Below are positions 25,539-33,719 of a DNA stretch of 64,000 bases, one piece after another; position 1 is the first letter of the stretch, and the number at the start of each line of letters is the position of its first letter. The notes beneath the pieces are model-generated. The model was not told where the DNA came from. It was given only the letters and a program-made list of their open reading frames with translations, and made no database searches. The stretch comes from an uncultured Acetatifactor sp. (GTDB lineage Bacteria > Bacillota > Clostridia > Lachnospirales > Lachnospiraceae). The translations under genes and the position numbers were made by a program. The DNA lies in NCBI GenBank assembly GCA_947630715.1, contig CANRIP010000006.1:33694-97693 (forward strand), read 5' to 3'.

Positions 25539-25898
25539 ATGGCTAAATTAACATCAAAGCAACTGCTATGGATCAGAAACATTGTGATGTTTGCCGGGGT
25601 TCTTATGGCTTTTGTTGTATGGCTGCATGTTCCTTCTACTTTAAAAAATAACCGCCTATACCATATTGGAAATGGAGAGTATACTTTTAAGGAACCTTTT
25701 CTTATTTTCATACTCATGCCTTTACTTGGGCTTATTCCAAGAAAACCGATCGATGAAATCCATACGGATGATATGACAGAGAGAAATAAGATAAAAGAAG
25801 AAATAGAAATAACGTCAAAAAAGACACAAATTATCTGCACTGTAATCGGAACGCTATTAGCATGCGTTATCTTTTTGTTGATGGTGCTGATTGGATAG
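25539..25898 (+). CDS. small membrane protein of unknown function
   Basis: A 119-residue protein not recognised as any family. It has three hydrophobic segments: about residues 13-29, 47-65 and 96-117. A charged stretch (DDMTERNKIKEEIEITSKK) lies between the second and third. AAGGAGGCAGGAAT is a strong ribosome binding site. It is in the AT-rich cassette downstream of the AAA-RloB pair but is separated from it by 129 bases with its own possible promoter, so a link to that system is only a suggestion. Confidence 0.7.
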   Translation: MAKLTSKQLLWIRNIVMFAGVLMAFVVWLHVPSTLKNNRLYHIGNGEYTFKEPFLIFILMPLLGLIPRKPIDEIHTDDMTERNKIKEEIEITSKKTQIICTVIGTLLACVIFLLMVLIG

Positions 25899-25916
25899 TT
25901 TCAGAAAAAGGAAAGA

Positions 25917-25957
25917 GAGAGTACTGTAAACCCCGCAGCGGCGCTGTACTCTCTTTT
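25917..25957. terminator. bidirectional hairpin between converging genes
   Basis: GAGAGTAC at 25917-25924 pairs with GTACTCTC at 25946-25953, with an inner CAGC/GCTG stem. TTTT follows on the plus strand, and TCTTTCCTTTTT on the minus strand. It lies between the small membrane protein and the end of typA; the rest of 25958-26115 shows nothing recognisable. Confidence 0.45.
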
Positions 25958-26115
25958 ACCTCTCTTTTCCATAAGCATCGCAAGCGCCCAATGGGTTCTT
26001 TCCACTTTCTGCCACCCCATCAAGCCATTTTCCCGTTCCCGATTGTTTTTGGCCGCATCCATGTATGTCTTTTAGTTCCTTCCCAATGATCTGACAGAGT
26101 GGGTTTCTGACGTCC

Positions 26116-27948
26116 TTATTTGCGCATGGCAGCCCGTTTCCTCAGGGTGGGATCCAGAATTTTCTTGCGGATGCGCAGGCTCCCTGGGGTCACCTCCAGC
26201 AGCTCGTCCGTATCGATAAAATCAAGGGCCTGTTCCAGAGAGAGCAGCTTGGGAGGCGTCAGGCGCAGCGCTTCGTCCGCGCTGGAGGAACGGGTGTTGG
26301 TCAACTGTTTTTTCCGGCAGACGTTGACCTCTATGTCTTCGCTTCGCCCGGTCTGCCCTACAACCATGCCGGCATACACCTTTTCCCCGGGGCCGATGAA
26401 CAAAATGCCGCGCTCCTGAGCGTTGAACAGGCCGTAGGTGATGGCCTCCCCCGCCTCAAAGGCGATGAGGGAGCCCTGTTTTCGGTACTGAATGTCTCCC
26501 TTGAAGGGGGAATAGCCGTCAAACACCGTGTTCATGACGCCGGTTCCCCTGGTATCGGTCAAAAATTCACCCCGGTAGCCGATCAGCCCCCGGGCGGGGA
26601 TGGAAAATTCCAGCCGGGTTCCGGTTCCGCCGGAGATGGATCCCATATTCAAAAGCTCTCCCTTTCTCTGTCCCAGCTTTTCAATCACCACGCCGGAATA
26701 CTCGCTGGGGACGTCGATATAGCAAAGCTCCATGGGCTCCGTTCGTCTGCCGTTCTCATCCGTATGGTACAGCACCTCCGCCTTGCTGACGGCAAACTCA
26801 TATCCCTCTCTGCGCATGCTTTCGATCAAAACGGACAGATGCAGCTCCCCCCGGCCCGAGACTTTGAAACACTCTGTGGAATCCGTTTCCTCCACCCGGA
26901 GGGACACGTCGGTATTCAGCTCCCGGAACAGCCTGTCCCGGATGTGGCGGCTGGTTACATACTTGCCCTCCTGGCCCGCCAGAGGGGAATCGTTGACCAT
27001 AAACTGCATGGCGATAGTAGGCTCGCTGATCTTCTGAAAAGGAATGGGTTTCGGGCATTCGGGGGAGCAGAGAGTGTCGCCGATGTGGATATCGCTGATG
27101 CCGGCGATGGCAACGATGGAGCCAATATCCGCCTGCTTGACCTCTGTTTTTCCCAGGCCGTCAAATTCATAGAGTCGGCTTACCTTGACCCGGGTCTGTT
27201 TGCCGGGCTCATGGTGATTGCAGATCACCACTTCCTGGTTGACGCGGATCTGCCCGTTATCCACCTTTCCCACGCCGATGCGCCCTACATACTCGTTGTA
27301 ATCGATGGTGCTGATCAGCACCTGGGTGCCGGCGTCCGGATCCCCCTCGGGGGCCGGAATATAGTTTAAGATGGTTTCAAACAGCGGTTCCATGCTGACG
27401 CCGGGTTTCTCCATGTCAAGGGAGGCTACGCCGGTTCTGGCGGAGGCGAACACGAAGGGGCAGTCCAGTTGGGAATCGTCGGCGTCCAGTTCCAGAAACA
27501 GATCCAGCACCTCGTCCACAACCTCGCCGGGCCTTGCCTCCGGCCGGTCGATTTTATTGATACATACGATGACGGGCAGCTTAAGCTCCAGCGCCTTGCG
27601 GAGAACGAATTTGGTCTGGGGCATGGCGCCTTCAAAGGCGTCCACCACCAGGATCACGCCGTTTACCATTTTGAGAACGCGCTCCACCTCTCCGCCGAAA
27701 TCCGCGTGGCCGGGCGTGTCAATGATATTAATCTTGGTATTTTTATAAGTGACGGCGGTATTTTTGGACAGGATCGTGATGCCCCGCTCCCGTTCGATAT
27801 CGCCGGAGTCCATGACCCGTTCGGCCACCTCCTGGCCCTCGCGGAACACGCCGCTTTGCTTTAACAGCTCGTCCACCAGAGTGGTTTTGCCGTGGTCTAC
27901 ATGGGCTATGATGGCCACATTCCGCACATCTTCTCTTTTTTGTCTCAT
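26116..27948 (-). CDS. typA: translational GTPase TypA/BipA
   Basis: A 610-residue ribosome-binding GTPase involved in 50S assembly and stress or low-temperature growth. G1 is AHVDHGKTTLVDELL, G2 includes ERERGITILSKNTAV, G3 is DTPGHADFGGEVERVL and G4 is NKIDRPEARP; the C-terminal domain contains SRSSADEALRLTPPK. The track ORF begins 28 residues too early: GCGAGG ten bases before the ATG at 27948 and the MRQKREDVRNVAIIAHVDH start fit the family. Transcribed toward the AT-rich cassette and divergent from the SSB-like gene. Confidence 0.96.
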   Translation of the reverse strand: MRQKREDVRNVAIIAHVDHGKTTLVDELLKQSGVFREGQEVAERVMDSGDIERERGITILSKNTAVTYKNTKINIIDTPGHADFGGEVERVLKMVNGVILVVDAFEGAMPQTKFVLRKALELKLPVIVCINKIDRPEARPGEVVDEVLDLFLELDADDSQLDCPFVFASARTGVASLDMEKPGVSMEPLFETILNYIPAPEGDPDAGTQVLISTIDYNEYVGRIGVGKVDNGQIRVNQEVVICNHHEPGKQTRVKVSRLYEFDGLGKTEVKQADIGSIVAIAGISDIHIGDTLCSPECPKPIPFQKISEPTIAMQFMVNDSPLAGQEGKYVTSRHIRDRLFRELNTDVSLRVEETDSTECFKVSGRGELHLSVLIESMRREGYEFAVSKAEVLYHTDENGRRTEPMELCYIDVPSEYSGVVIEKLGQRKGELLNMGSISGGTGTRLEFSIPARGLIGYRGEFLTDTRGTGVMNTVFDGYSPFKGDIQYRKQGSLIAFEAGEAITYGLFNAQERGILFIGPGEKVYAGMVVGQTGRSEDIEVNVCRKKQLTNTRSSSADEALRLTPPKLLSLEQALDFIDTDELLEVTPGSLRIRKKILDPTLRKRAAMRK

Positions 27949-28099
27949 CTTACAATTTCCTCGCATTCTGCCGCGGCAGGGCGGCTGTTCCAATGTCCTG
28001 TGAACGCTTTGCAAACTGTTACAGTATAGCACTATTTCCGGGAGGGCGCAAGCGCAGGATGCCGATTTTTAAATTCTGGTTGATTTTTATGTTGAAAGG

Positions 28100-28105
28100 T
28101 ATAAT
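28100..28105 (+). promoter_or_regulatory. possible -10 box for the SSB-like gene
   Basis: A perfect TATAAT at 28100-28105 lies in the divergent intergenic region, with TTGATT at 28080-28085 only 14 bases upstream. The spacing is short, so the site is tentative. The resulting leader would be about 250 nt. Confidence 0.35.
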
Positions 28106-28264
28106 AATAAAGGGGAAAGTGGCGGGAAATCGTGAATCGTGGGGAAATACCGCGATGGAAAAAGATTCTAAAATCTCCTGAAATATAGTATATATATTAA
28201 TATCCACCGGAGAAGGATCTGCCGGGGGATTCATCGAAAAAATATTTAAGCACAAGACGGGAGG

Positions 28265-28348
28265 ACAAGGCTGGAACGAAGGTTCCACGCCCCGGAATCC
28301 GGGCGCGACCGGATTCCCCTGGATTGCAGCCGTTACAGCGGCAGAAGG
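28265..28348 (+). promoter_or_regulatory. structured 5' leader of the SSB-like gene
   Basis: Three successive hairpins precede the ribosome binding site: GGAAC/GTTCC (28273-28287), a strong GGAATCCGG/CCGGATTCC stem (28294-28317) and GCCG/CGGC around 28329-28342. No known riboswitch class was recognised and there is no T-run, so this is a possible translational control element rather than a terminator. The rest of 27949-28264 holds only AT-rich sequence and the possible -10 box. Confidence 0.4.
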
Positions 28349-28357
28349 AGAGGAAAA

Positions 28358-29014
28358 ATGACGGATAAAGTAATTGAAAACAATCAGGTAACGGTGATGG
28401 GAGAGATCGTCAGCGGTTTCACTTACAGTCACCAGATCTACGGCGAGGGTTTTTATATGATGGATGTCAAGTGCAAGCGTCTGAGCGAAAGCTATGACAC
28501 GATTCCGGTCATGGTGTCGGAGCGCTTGCTGGATGTGACGGCCAACTATGAGGGAGCGCTGATCTGCGTCAACGGGCAGTTCCGGTCCTACAATCGCCAT
28601 GAGGAACACAGGAACCGGCTGGTTTTGTCCGTGTTCGCAAGAGAGATCAGCTTTGTGGAGGAGATGGAGGAAAGCTCCAAGACCAACCAGATTTTTCTGG
28701 ACGGCTATATCTGCAAGGAGCCTATTTACCGTAAGACCCCCCTGGGACGGGAGATCGCGGATCTTCTGCTGGCGGTGAACCGGCCTTACGGCAAATCCGA
28801 TTACATACCCTGCATCTGCTGGGGCAGAAACGCCCGTTATGCCAGCAATTTTAAGGTGGGAGAGCGCTGCGCCGTATGGGGCAGGATCCAAAGCCGTGAA
28901 TATATGAAGAAACTGGACGAGGAGAACGTGGAAAAGCGGGTGGCCTTTGAAGTCTCCGTCAGCAAGCTGGAGATTATGGAAGACGGCGGGGAAAATACGG
29001 AGGAAGAATCTTAA
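28358..29014 (+). CDS. SSB-like protein with two OB-folds
   Basis: A 218-residue protein. The second half (about residues 108-200) reads as a single-stranded DNA-binding OB-fold: NQIFLDGYICKEPIYRKTPL, then ADLLLAVNRPYGKSDYIPCICWGRNA and CAVWGRIQSREY. The first half (residues about 8-100) has a similar strand order (VTVMGEIVSGFTYSH ... GFYMMDVKCKRLS ... LICVNGQFRSYN), suggesting tandem OB-folds in one chain. The C-terminus is acidic (EDGGENTEEES) as in SSB tails but lacks the DDDIPF end. GAAGGAGAGG precedes the ATG. It is probably not the main replicative SSB. Confidence 0.75.
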   Translation: MTDKVIENNQVTVMGEIVSGFTYSHQIYGEGFYMMDVKCKRLSESYDTIPVMVSERLLDVTANYEGALICVNGQFRSYNRHEEHRNRLVLSVFAREISFVEEMEESSKTNQIFLDGYICKEPIYRKTPLGREIADLLLAVNRPYGKSDYIPCICWGRNARYASNFKVGERCAVWGRIQSREYMKKLDEENVEKRVAFEVSVSKLEIMEDGGENTEEES

Positions 29015-29025
29015 GATTTGTTTCA

Positions 29026-29054
29026 TTGCCAGATCCTGGAAAATGTGGTATGCT
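29026..29054 (+). promoter_or_regulatory. extended -10 promoter of the adenosyltransferase gene
   Basis: TTGCCA at 29026-29031 and TATGCT at 29049-29054 are exactly 17 bases apart, with TGG directly before the -10 box. The start codon is 38 bases downstream. Confidence 0.75.
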
Positions 29055-29091
29055 TACGGAAGCACGGATCCCACACGACGAGAGGTGTATT

Positions 29092-29589
29092 ATGGCAAAA
29101 GGATCAATCTGCATTTATTCCGGGGAGGGACGGGGAAAATCCTCCGCTGCGATCGGGAAGGCCGTACAGGCCGCCACGGAGGGCAGGAGGGTGGTGATCA
29201 TCCAGTTCCTGAAGGGAAAAGGCCTGGAAGACTCCGAATTTTTAAAACGGATGGAACCTGACATCAGGCTGTTCCGGTTTGAGAAATCCGATGAAAATTT
29301 TGAAATGCTGTCCCAGGAGAAGAAGAAAGAAGAGATTGCAAACATCCGAAACGGCTTGAACTACGCAAGAAAAGTGCTGGCCACCGGAGAATGCGATCTT
29401 CTGGTTCTGGACGAAGTGCTGGGGCTGGTGGAAAAGGATATTGTGGACGGCGGAGAGCTGAAGGAGATTCTGGAAAACCGGGGGGAAACCGGGATTATTT
29501 TAACCGGCATCAATCTGCCGGATTCCATCTGTATTCTGGCGGACGAAGTTTCCAAAATCGAGACGGTGAAATTTAAGGTGTGGGAATAA
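29092..29589 (+). CDS. cob(I)alamin/corrinoid adenosyltransferase, CobA/CobO type
   Basis: A 165-residue P-loop protein of the CobA/CobO/BtuR family that transfers the adenosyl group of ATP to reduced corrinoids. The modified P-loop YSGEGRGKSSAAIGKAVQAA and the following VVIIQFLKGKG strand are diagnostic, and LLVLDEVLGLVEK and GIILTGINLPDSI match the rest of the fold. The ATG at 29092 with GAGAGGTG upstream is preferred to the longer track ORF. No other cobalamin genes are nearby. Confidence 0.87.
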   Translation: MAKGSICIYSGEGRGKSSAAIGKAVQAATEGRRVVIIQFLKGKGLEDSEFLKRMEPDIRLFRFEKSDENFEMLSQEKKKEEIANIRNGLNYARKVLATGECDLLVLDEVLGLVEKDIVDGGELKEILENRGETGIILTGINLPDSICILADEVSKIETVKFKVWE

Positions 29590-29594
29590 AAGCA

Positions 29595-29623
29595 TTGACA
29601 CTTGTCCGGCAGAATGTTATGAT
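29595..29623 (+). promoter_or_regulatory. promoter of the lysine riboswitch-dapAB transcript
   Basis: A perfect TTGACA at 29595-29600 and TATGAT at 29618-29623 are 17 bases apart with a TG extended -10. Confidence 0.88.
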
Positions 29624-29646
29624 GCAGTTATTAAAACGATAAGGGA

Positions 29647-29815
29647 GATAGAGGTTGCGTTTTTCAGGAGTACTCCTTTTGATGCGGCAGGCGCAGAGGA
29701 AAAGGGAGAAAAGGGAAGGACGCCGAAAGAAGGGATCATCTGCGGATTTCTTCTTGGGCATGCAGTGAAAAACTGCATGACTGTCATCCGGCTGTCTGCC
29801 GGATGGGGCGCTATC
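29647..29815 (+). ncRNA. lysine riboswitch (L box)
   Basis: The conserved L-box elements occur in order: GATAGAGGTTGCG at the 5' side of P1/P2, AGGAGTACT, the GGGA...CGCCGAA block, CTTGGGC, and TGACTGTCA near the 3' end, closed by GGGGCGCTATC pairing with the 5' GATAG. A GC-rich terminator follows at once, and dapA-dapB lie downstream, so lysine should cause premature termination of the lysine/diaminopimelate genes. The aptamer is recognised by eye from its motifs. Confidence 0.92.
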
Positions 29816-29840
29816 AAGGGAAATCCTCTTTGGGAATTTT

Positions 29841-29871
29841 CGCCGGCGCCATGTATGCGCCGGCGTTTTTT
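29841..29871 (+). terminator. riboswitch-controlled terminator before dapA
   Basis: CGCCGGCGC (29841-29849) pairs perfectly with GCGCCGGCG (29857-29865) and is followed by six Ts. It is the expression platform of the lysine riboswitch. Confidence 0.93.
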
Positions 29872-29939
29872 CATGGGGGCTTATCCGGTCACAATTTACA
29901 TAGCAGAAAACCGCTCAGGGCGGAAGGAGGAAGAAAAAT

Positions 29940-30848
29940 ATGGCTATTTTTAAAGGCGCCGGCGTGGCCATCGTCACGCCCATGCACGAGGACGGCAGCG
30001 TGGACTATGAAACGTTTGAGGAACTGATTGAATTTGAGATCAGGGGAGGGGTGGACGCGATTATCGTCTGCGGCACCACCGGGGAATCCTCCACCCTGTC
30101 CCATGCGGATCATCTGGATGTGATCCGCTGCTGCGTGGATGCGGTGAAAAAGAGGGTGCCGGTAGTGGCCGGAACCGGCTCAAACAGCACGGAGACGGCA
30201 ATCTATCTGTCGGAGAGGGCGCAGATGATCGGAGTGGACGGCCTGCTGCTGGTGAGCCCTTATTACAATAAGGCCACTCAGAACGGGCTGTACGAGCATT
30301 TCAAGACCGTGGCAAAATCGGTGGATCTGCCGATCCTGCTTTACAACGTGCCCTCCAGGACGGGCTGCAACATCAAGCCGGAGACTGTGGTGCGGCTGTG
30401 CAGGGATGTGGACAATATCGTGGGCGTTAAGGAGGCAAGCTCCGACATCGTCCAGATCGCCAGGCTGGCGGCCATGGCGGAGGGAAAAGTGGATATTTAC
30501 TCCGGGAACGACAACCAGATCGTGCCTATCATGGCGCTGGGAGGAATCGGCGTGATTTCCGTTCTGGCGAACGTGGCGCCGGCCCAGACCCACGATATCT
30601 GCCAGAAATACCTGGACGGCGACACGGCGGGCAGCCTGAGAGAGCAGTTGAGGGCCATGGAGCTTTGCGACGCGCTGTTCTGCGAGGTCAATCCCATTCC
30701 GGTGAAGAAGGCGCTGGAGCTGATGGGGCTGGCCGGGGGGACGCTGCGCATGCCTTTGACCGAGATGGAGCCGGAAAATGTGAAACGGCTTGAGGCCGCC
30801 ATGAGAAATTACGGGATCCTGTCCCAGAAACGGGGGAACCAGAATTGA
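29940..30848 (+). CDS. dapA: 4-hydroxy-tetrahydrodipicolinate synthase
   Basis: A 302-residue class I aldolase that condenses pyruvate with aspartate semialdehyde, the first step to diaminopimelate and lysine; in spore formers the branch also feeds dipicolinate. Motifs: CGTTGESSTLS, the catalytic Tyr region LLYNVPSRTGCN, and the Schiff-base Lys in VGVKEASSD. GGAAGGAGG precedes the ATG. Regulated by the upstream lysine riboswitch and overlapping dapB by four bases. Confidence 0.97.
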   Translation: MAIFKGAGVAIVTPMHEDGSVDYETFEELIEFEIRGGVDAIIVCGTTGESSTLSHADHLDVIRCCVDAVKKRVPVVAGTGSNSTETAIYLSERAQMIGVDGLLLVSPYYNKATQNGLYEHFKTVAKSVDLPILLYNVPSRTGCNIKPETVVRLCRDVDNIVGVKEASSDIVQIARLAAMAEGKVDIYSGNDNQIVPIMALGGIGVISVLANVAPAQTHDICQKYLDGDTAGSLREQLRAMELCDALFCEVNPIPVKKALELMGLAGGTLRMPLTEMEPENVKRLEAAMRNYGILSQKRGNQN

Positions 30849-31612
30849 TCAGGATTATCATGCACGGCTGTAACGGCAAAATGGGGCAGACCATCAGCGG
30901 GATGATCGCGGAAGATCCCCAACTGGAGATGGCCGCGGGAATCGACCCAAGAGATGACGGACACAACCCCTATCCTGTGTTTTCCGATCTTTCCCTCTGT
31001 GATGTGAAAGCGGACTGTATCATCGACTTTTCCACGGCGTCGGGGGTGGACCGGCTGTTGGATTACTGCGTGGCAAACTCCGTGCCCTGCGTACTCTGTA
31101 CCACGGGTCTGAGCGAGGAACAGCAGAAGAAGGCGCTGGAGGCCTCGAAAACCGTGGCGATCCTGCGTTCCGCAAACATGTCCCTGGGGATTAACCTGCT
31201 GCTTGGGCTGGTGAAGAAGGCGGCGCATACCCTTGCGCCCGCGGGGTTTGACGTGGAGGTGCTGGAAAAGCACCACAATCTGAAACTGGACGCCCCCAGC
31301 GGAACCGCGCTGGCGCTGGCTGATTCCGTCAATCAGGAGCTGGGCGGCGATTATGAATATGTGTTTGACAGAAGCGGCAGAAGGGAAAAAAGACCGAAAA
31401 AGGAGATCGGGATCAGCGCCGTGAGAGGCGGCACCATCGTGGGCGAGCATGACGTGATCTTTGCCGGCACGGACGAGGTGGTTACCCTGTCCCACTCGGC
31501 GTATTCCAAGGCGGTGTTTGGCCGGGGGGCGGTTTCCGCCGCTAAATTTCTGGCGGGCAGGCCCGCGGGGATGTACGACATGAGCGATGTAATCGGCGAC
31601 ATCCTGAAGTAA
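30845..31612 (+). CDS. dapB: 4-hydroxy-tetrahydrodipicolinate reductase
   Basis: A 255-residue NAD(P)H-dependent reductase, the second step of the diaminopimelate pathway. The nucleotide-binding start IIMHGCNGKMGQ, the E-K-H-H-N motif VLEKHHNLKLDAPSGTALAL and the AVRGGTIVGEHDV strand are diagnostic. The start is a TTG that overlaps the dapA stop (TTGA), with a GGGGG run upstream; the ATG five codons in would remove the first beta strand residues. The stop codon is part of an 11-bp tandem repeat that fills the gap to fbp. Confidence 0.95.
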   Translation: MIRIIMHGCNGKMGQTISGMIAEDPQLEMAAGIDPRDDGHNPYPVFSDLSLCDVKADCIIDFSTASGVDRLLDYCVANSVPCVLCTTGLSEEQQKKALEASKTVAILRSANMSLGINLLLGLVKKAAHTLAPAGFDVEVLEKHHNLKLDAPSGTALALADSVNQELGGDYEYVFDRSGRREKRPKKEIGISAVRGGTIVGEHDVIFAGTDEVVTLSHSAYSKAVFGRGAVSAAKFLAGRPAGMYDMSDVIGDILK

Positions 31613-31675
31613 AAGCCGGATAAAAGCCGGATAAAAGTCGGATAAGAGCCAGATAAAAGCCGGATAAAAGCGGAA
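31610..31675 (+). repeat. 11-bp tandem repeat between dapB and fbp
   Basis: Six copies of TAAAAGCCGGA (three exact, three with one to three changes) begin with the dapB stop codon and end just before the fbp ribosome binding site. Confidence 0.93.
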
Positions 31676-31691
31676 GAAGGGGAAACGGCAT

Positions 31692-33644
31692 ATGGACGGG
31701 AAAGAAAGGAAGATCCTGAAAACCCTTGCGAAACAGTACAGAAATATAGCGGAGGCGTCCACCGAAATCATCAATCTGCAATCGATTTTAAATCTGCCGA
31801 AGGGGACGGAGCATTTTCTGACCGATATTCACGGGGAGTATGAGCAGTTCAACCATGTGCTGAAAAACGGTTCCGGTTCCGTGGCGAAAAAGATCGACGA
31901 GGAGTTCGGCAATACCATCAGCAATAAGGACAAAAGGGCGCTGGCCACCCTGATTTACTATCCGGAGGAAAAGCTGGAGATCGTCCAGAGAACCGAGGAA
32001 AACCTGGAAGACTGGTATAAGATTTCTCTCCACCGTCTGGTCCAGATGATCAAGAGGGTTTCCTCCAAATACACCCGCTCCAAGGTGCGCAAGGCGCTGC
32101 CCAAGGACTTCGCCTATGTGATTGAGGAACTGATCACGGAGAAGGAGGAAATCCAGGATAAGGAAGCCTATTACAACGAGATCATCCACACCATTATCCG
32201 CATCGGCAGGGCGCCCCAGTTTATCACGGCGCTGAGCCAGCTCATCCAGAGGCTTGTGATCGATCATCTCCACATTGTGGGAGATATTTACGACCGGGGG
32301 CCGGGCCCTCATGTGATCATGGACACTCTCTGCGCGTACCATTCGGTGGACGTGCAGTGGGGCAATCATGACATGGTATGGATGGGCGCCGCAAGCGGGC
32401 ATCTGGCCTGTATCGCCAACGTGATCCGGCTTGCCGCCCGGTACGGCAATCTGGCTACCATAGAGGAGGGATACGGCATCAATCTGCTGCCCCTGGCCGC
32501 TTTTGCCCTGGAGGTCTATGAAAACACCAACTGCGACGTGTTCCAGATCCGGTACAACACGGACTACAACACGAAGGATTTAAATCTGGACATCCGCATG
32601 CACAAGGCCATTGCCATCATCCAGTTTAAGCTGGAAGCGCAGTTGATCCTGAGGCACCCGGAGTTTGGGATGGACGACAGAAAGCTGTTAGACCGGATCG
32701 ATTTTCAAAGGGGAACGGTGAATATCGGGGGAAAGGATTATAAGATGCTGGATATGGATTTCCCCACCATCAACCCCGAAAGGCCCTTTGAGCTGACGGA
32801 GGAAGAGGCGAAGGTCATGGTGCGGCTCCAGCATGCGTTTTTAAGCAGCGAAAAGCTGCAGCGCCACGTCAGGTTCCTCTACGCAAAGGGTGGGCTGTAT
32901 AAAATTTATAACGGCAACCTTCTCTATCATGGATGTATGCCGATGGAGCCGGACGGCAGTTTCACCGAAGTGGAGATTTACGGCAGGAAGTATAAGGGAA
33001 AAGCGCTGTATGATATTCTGGAATATTATGCCCGGAGAGGGTATTACGCCAAAAGCGGGGCCGAGCGTTCCGACGGCCAGGATATCATCTGGTATATCTG
33101 GGCGGGCAAGGGCTCTCCCGTATTCGGCAAGGAAAAAATGGCCACCTTCGAGCGGTATTTTCTGGCGGAGAAGGAGACTCATGAAGAAAAGAAGAACAGC
33201 TATTACCGGCTGTTGGATCAGGAGGAAACGGTCAATTCCATTCTGAAGGAATTCGGGCTGGACGTAAAGGGGGCCCACATTGTCAACGGCCATGTGCCCG
33301 TAGAGCAGATTCACGGGGAATCGCCCATTAAATGCGGCGGCAAGCTTTTGATTATCGACGGAGGGTTTTCCAGAGCCTATCACGACAAAACCGGAATTGC
33401 CGGGTACACGCTGGTCTGTAACTCCCGGGGGCTGCGGCTGGCGGCCCATGAGCCCTTTGAATCCGCCCGTGCGGCCGTACAGAACGAGTCGGACATTCTG
33501 TCGGACTTCATCGACGTGGAAACGTTTCCCCGCAGAAAACTGGTGGCGGACACCGACACCGGACGGGAGATCAAGGAATCCATTGAAATTCTGGAGGAGC
33601 TGCTGGAGGCTTACCGGGACGGGACGATTGTGGAAGAAATATAA
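31692..33644 (+). CDS. fbp: class III fructose-1,6-bisphosphatase
   Basis: A 650-residue gluconeogenic phosphatase of the Firmicutes-specific class III, a metallophosphoesterase-fold enzyme. Metal-site motifs are FLTDIHGEYEQFNHVL, VGDIYDRGPGPHVIMD and VQWGNHDMVWMG, with a late NGHVPVEQIHGESP block. AAGAAGGGG precedes the ATG. It follows dapB after a minisatellite and is closed by a strong terminator. Confidence 0.96.
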   Translation: MDGKERKILKTLAKQYRNIAEASTEIINLQSILNLPKGTEHFLTDIHGEYEQFNHVLKNGSGSVAKKIDEEFGNTISNKDKRALATLIYYPEEKLEIVQRTEENLEDWYKISLHRLVQMIKRVSSKYTRSKVRKALPKDFAYVIEELITEKEEIQDKEAYYNEIIHTIIRIGRAPQFITALSQLIQRLVIDHLHIVGDIYDRGPGPHVIMDTLCAYHSVDVQWGNHDMVWMGAASGHLACIANVIRLAARYGNLATIEEGYGINLLPLAAFALEVYENTNCDVFQIRYNTDYNTKDLNLDIRMHKAIAIIQFKLEAQLILRHPEFGMDDRKLLDRIDFQRGTVNIGGKDYKMLDMDFPTINPERPFELTEEEAKVMVRLQHAFLSSEKLQRHVRFLYAKGGLYKIYNGNLLYHGCMPMEPDGSFTEVEIYGRKYKGKALYDILEYYARRGYYAKSGAERSDGQDIIWYIWAGKGSPVFGKEKMATFERYFLAEKETHEEKKNSYYRLLDQEETVNSILKEFGLDVKGAHIVNGHVPVEQIHGESPIKCGGKLLIIDGGFSRAYHDKTGIAGYTLVCNSRGLRLAAHEPFESARAAVQNESDILSDFIDVETFPRRKLVADTDTGREIKESIEILEELLEAYRDGTIVEEI

Positions 33645-33648
33645 GAGC

Positions 33649-33691
33649 AAAGGCATTCAGGCATCCGTGTTCCTGCCTGAATGCCTTTTTT
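33649..33691 (+). terminator. rho-independent terminator after fbp
   Basis: AAAGGCATTCAGGCA (33649-33663) pairs perfectly with TGCCTGAATGCCTTT (33674-33688) and ends in a run of Ts. On the minus strand it can also terminate the lipoprotein gene. Confidence 0.95.
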
Positions 33692-33719
33692 CCTTTTGCC
33701 GGTCTTTTATCCCCTGTTG

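Noticed and set aside
25862-26089. 75-aa ORF overlapping the end of the small membrane protein
   Set aside because: It overlaps the better-supported 119-aa gene, spans the putative terminator hairpin and has no ribosome binding site.
26764-27369. Plus-strand ORFs opposite typA
   Set aside because: They are shadows of a clearly recognisable GTPase gene and show no family motif or start signal.
28160-28357. Cobalamin or other riboswitch serving the adenosyltransferase gene
   Set aside because: The adenosyltransferase gene has its own promoter 700 bases downstream, and no cobalamin-box sequence was recognised here.
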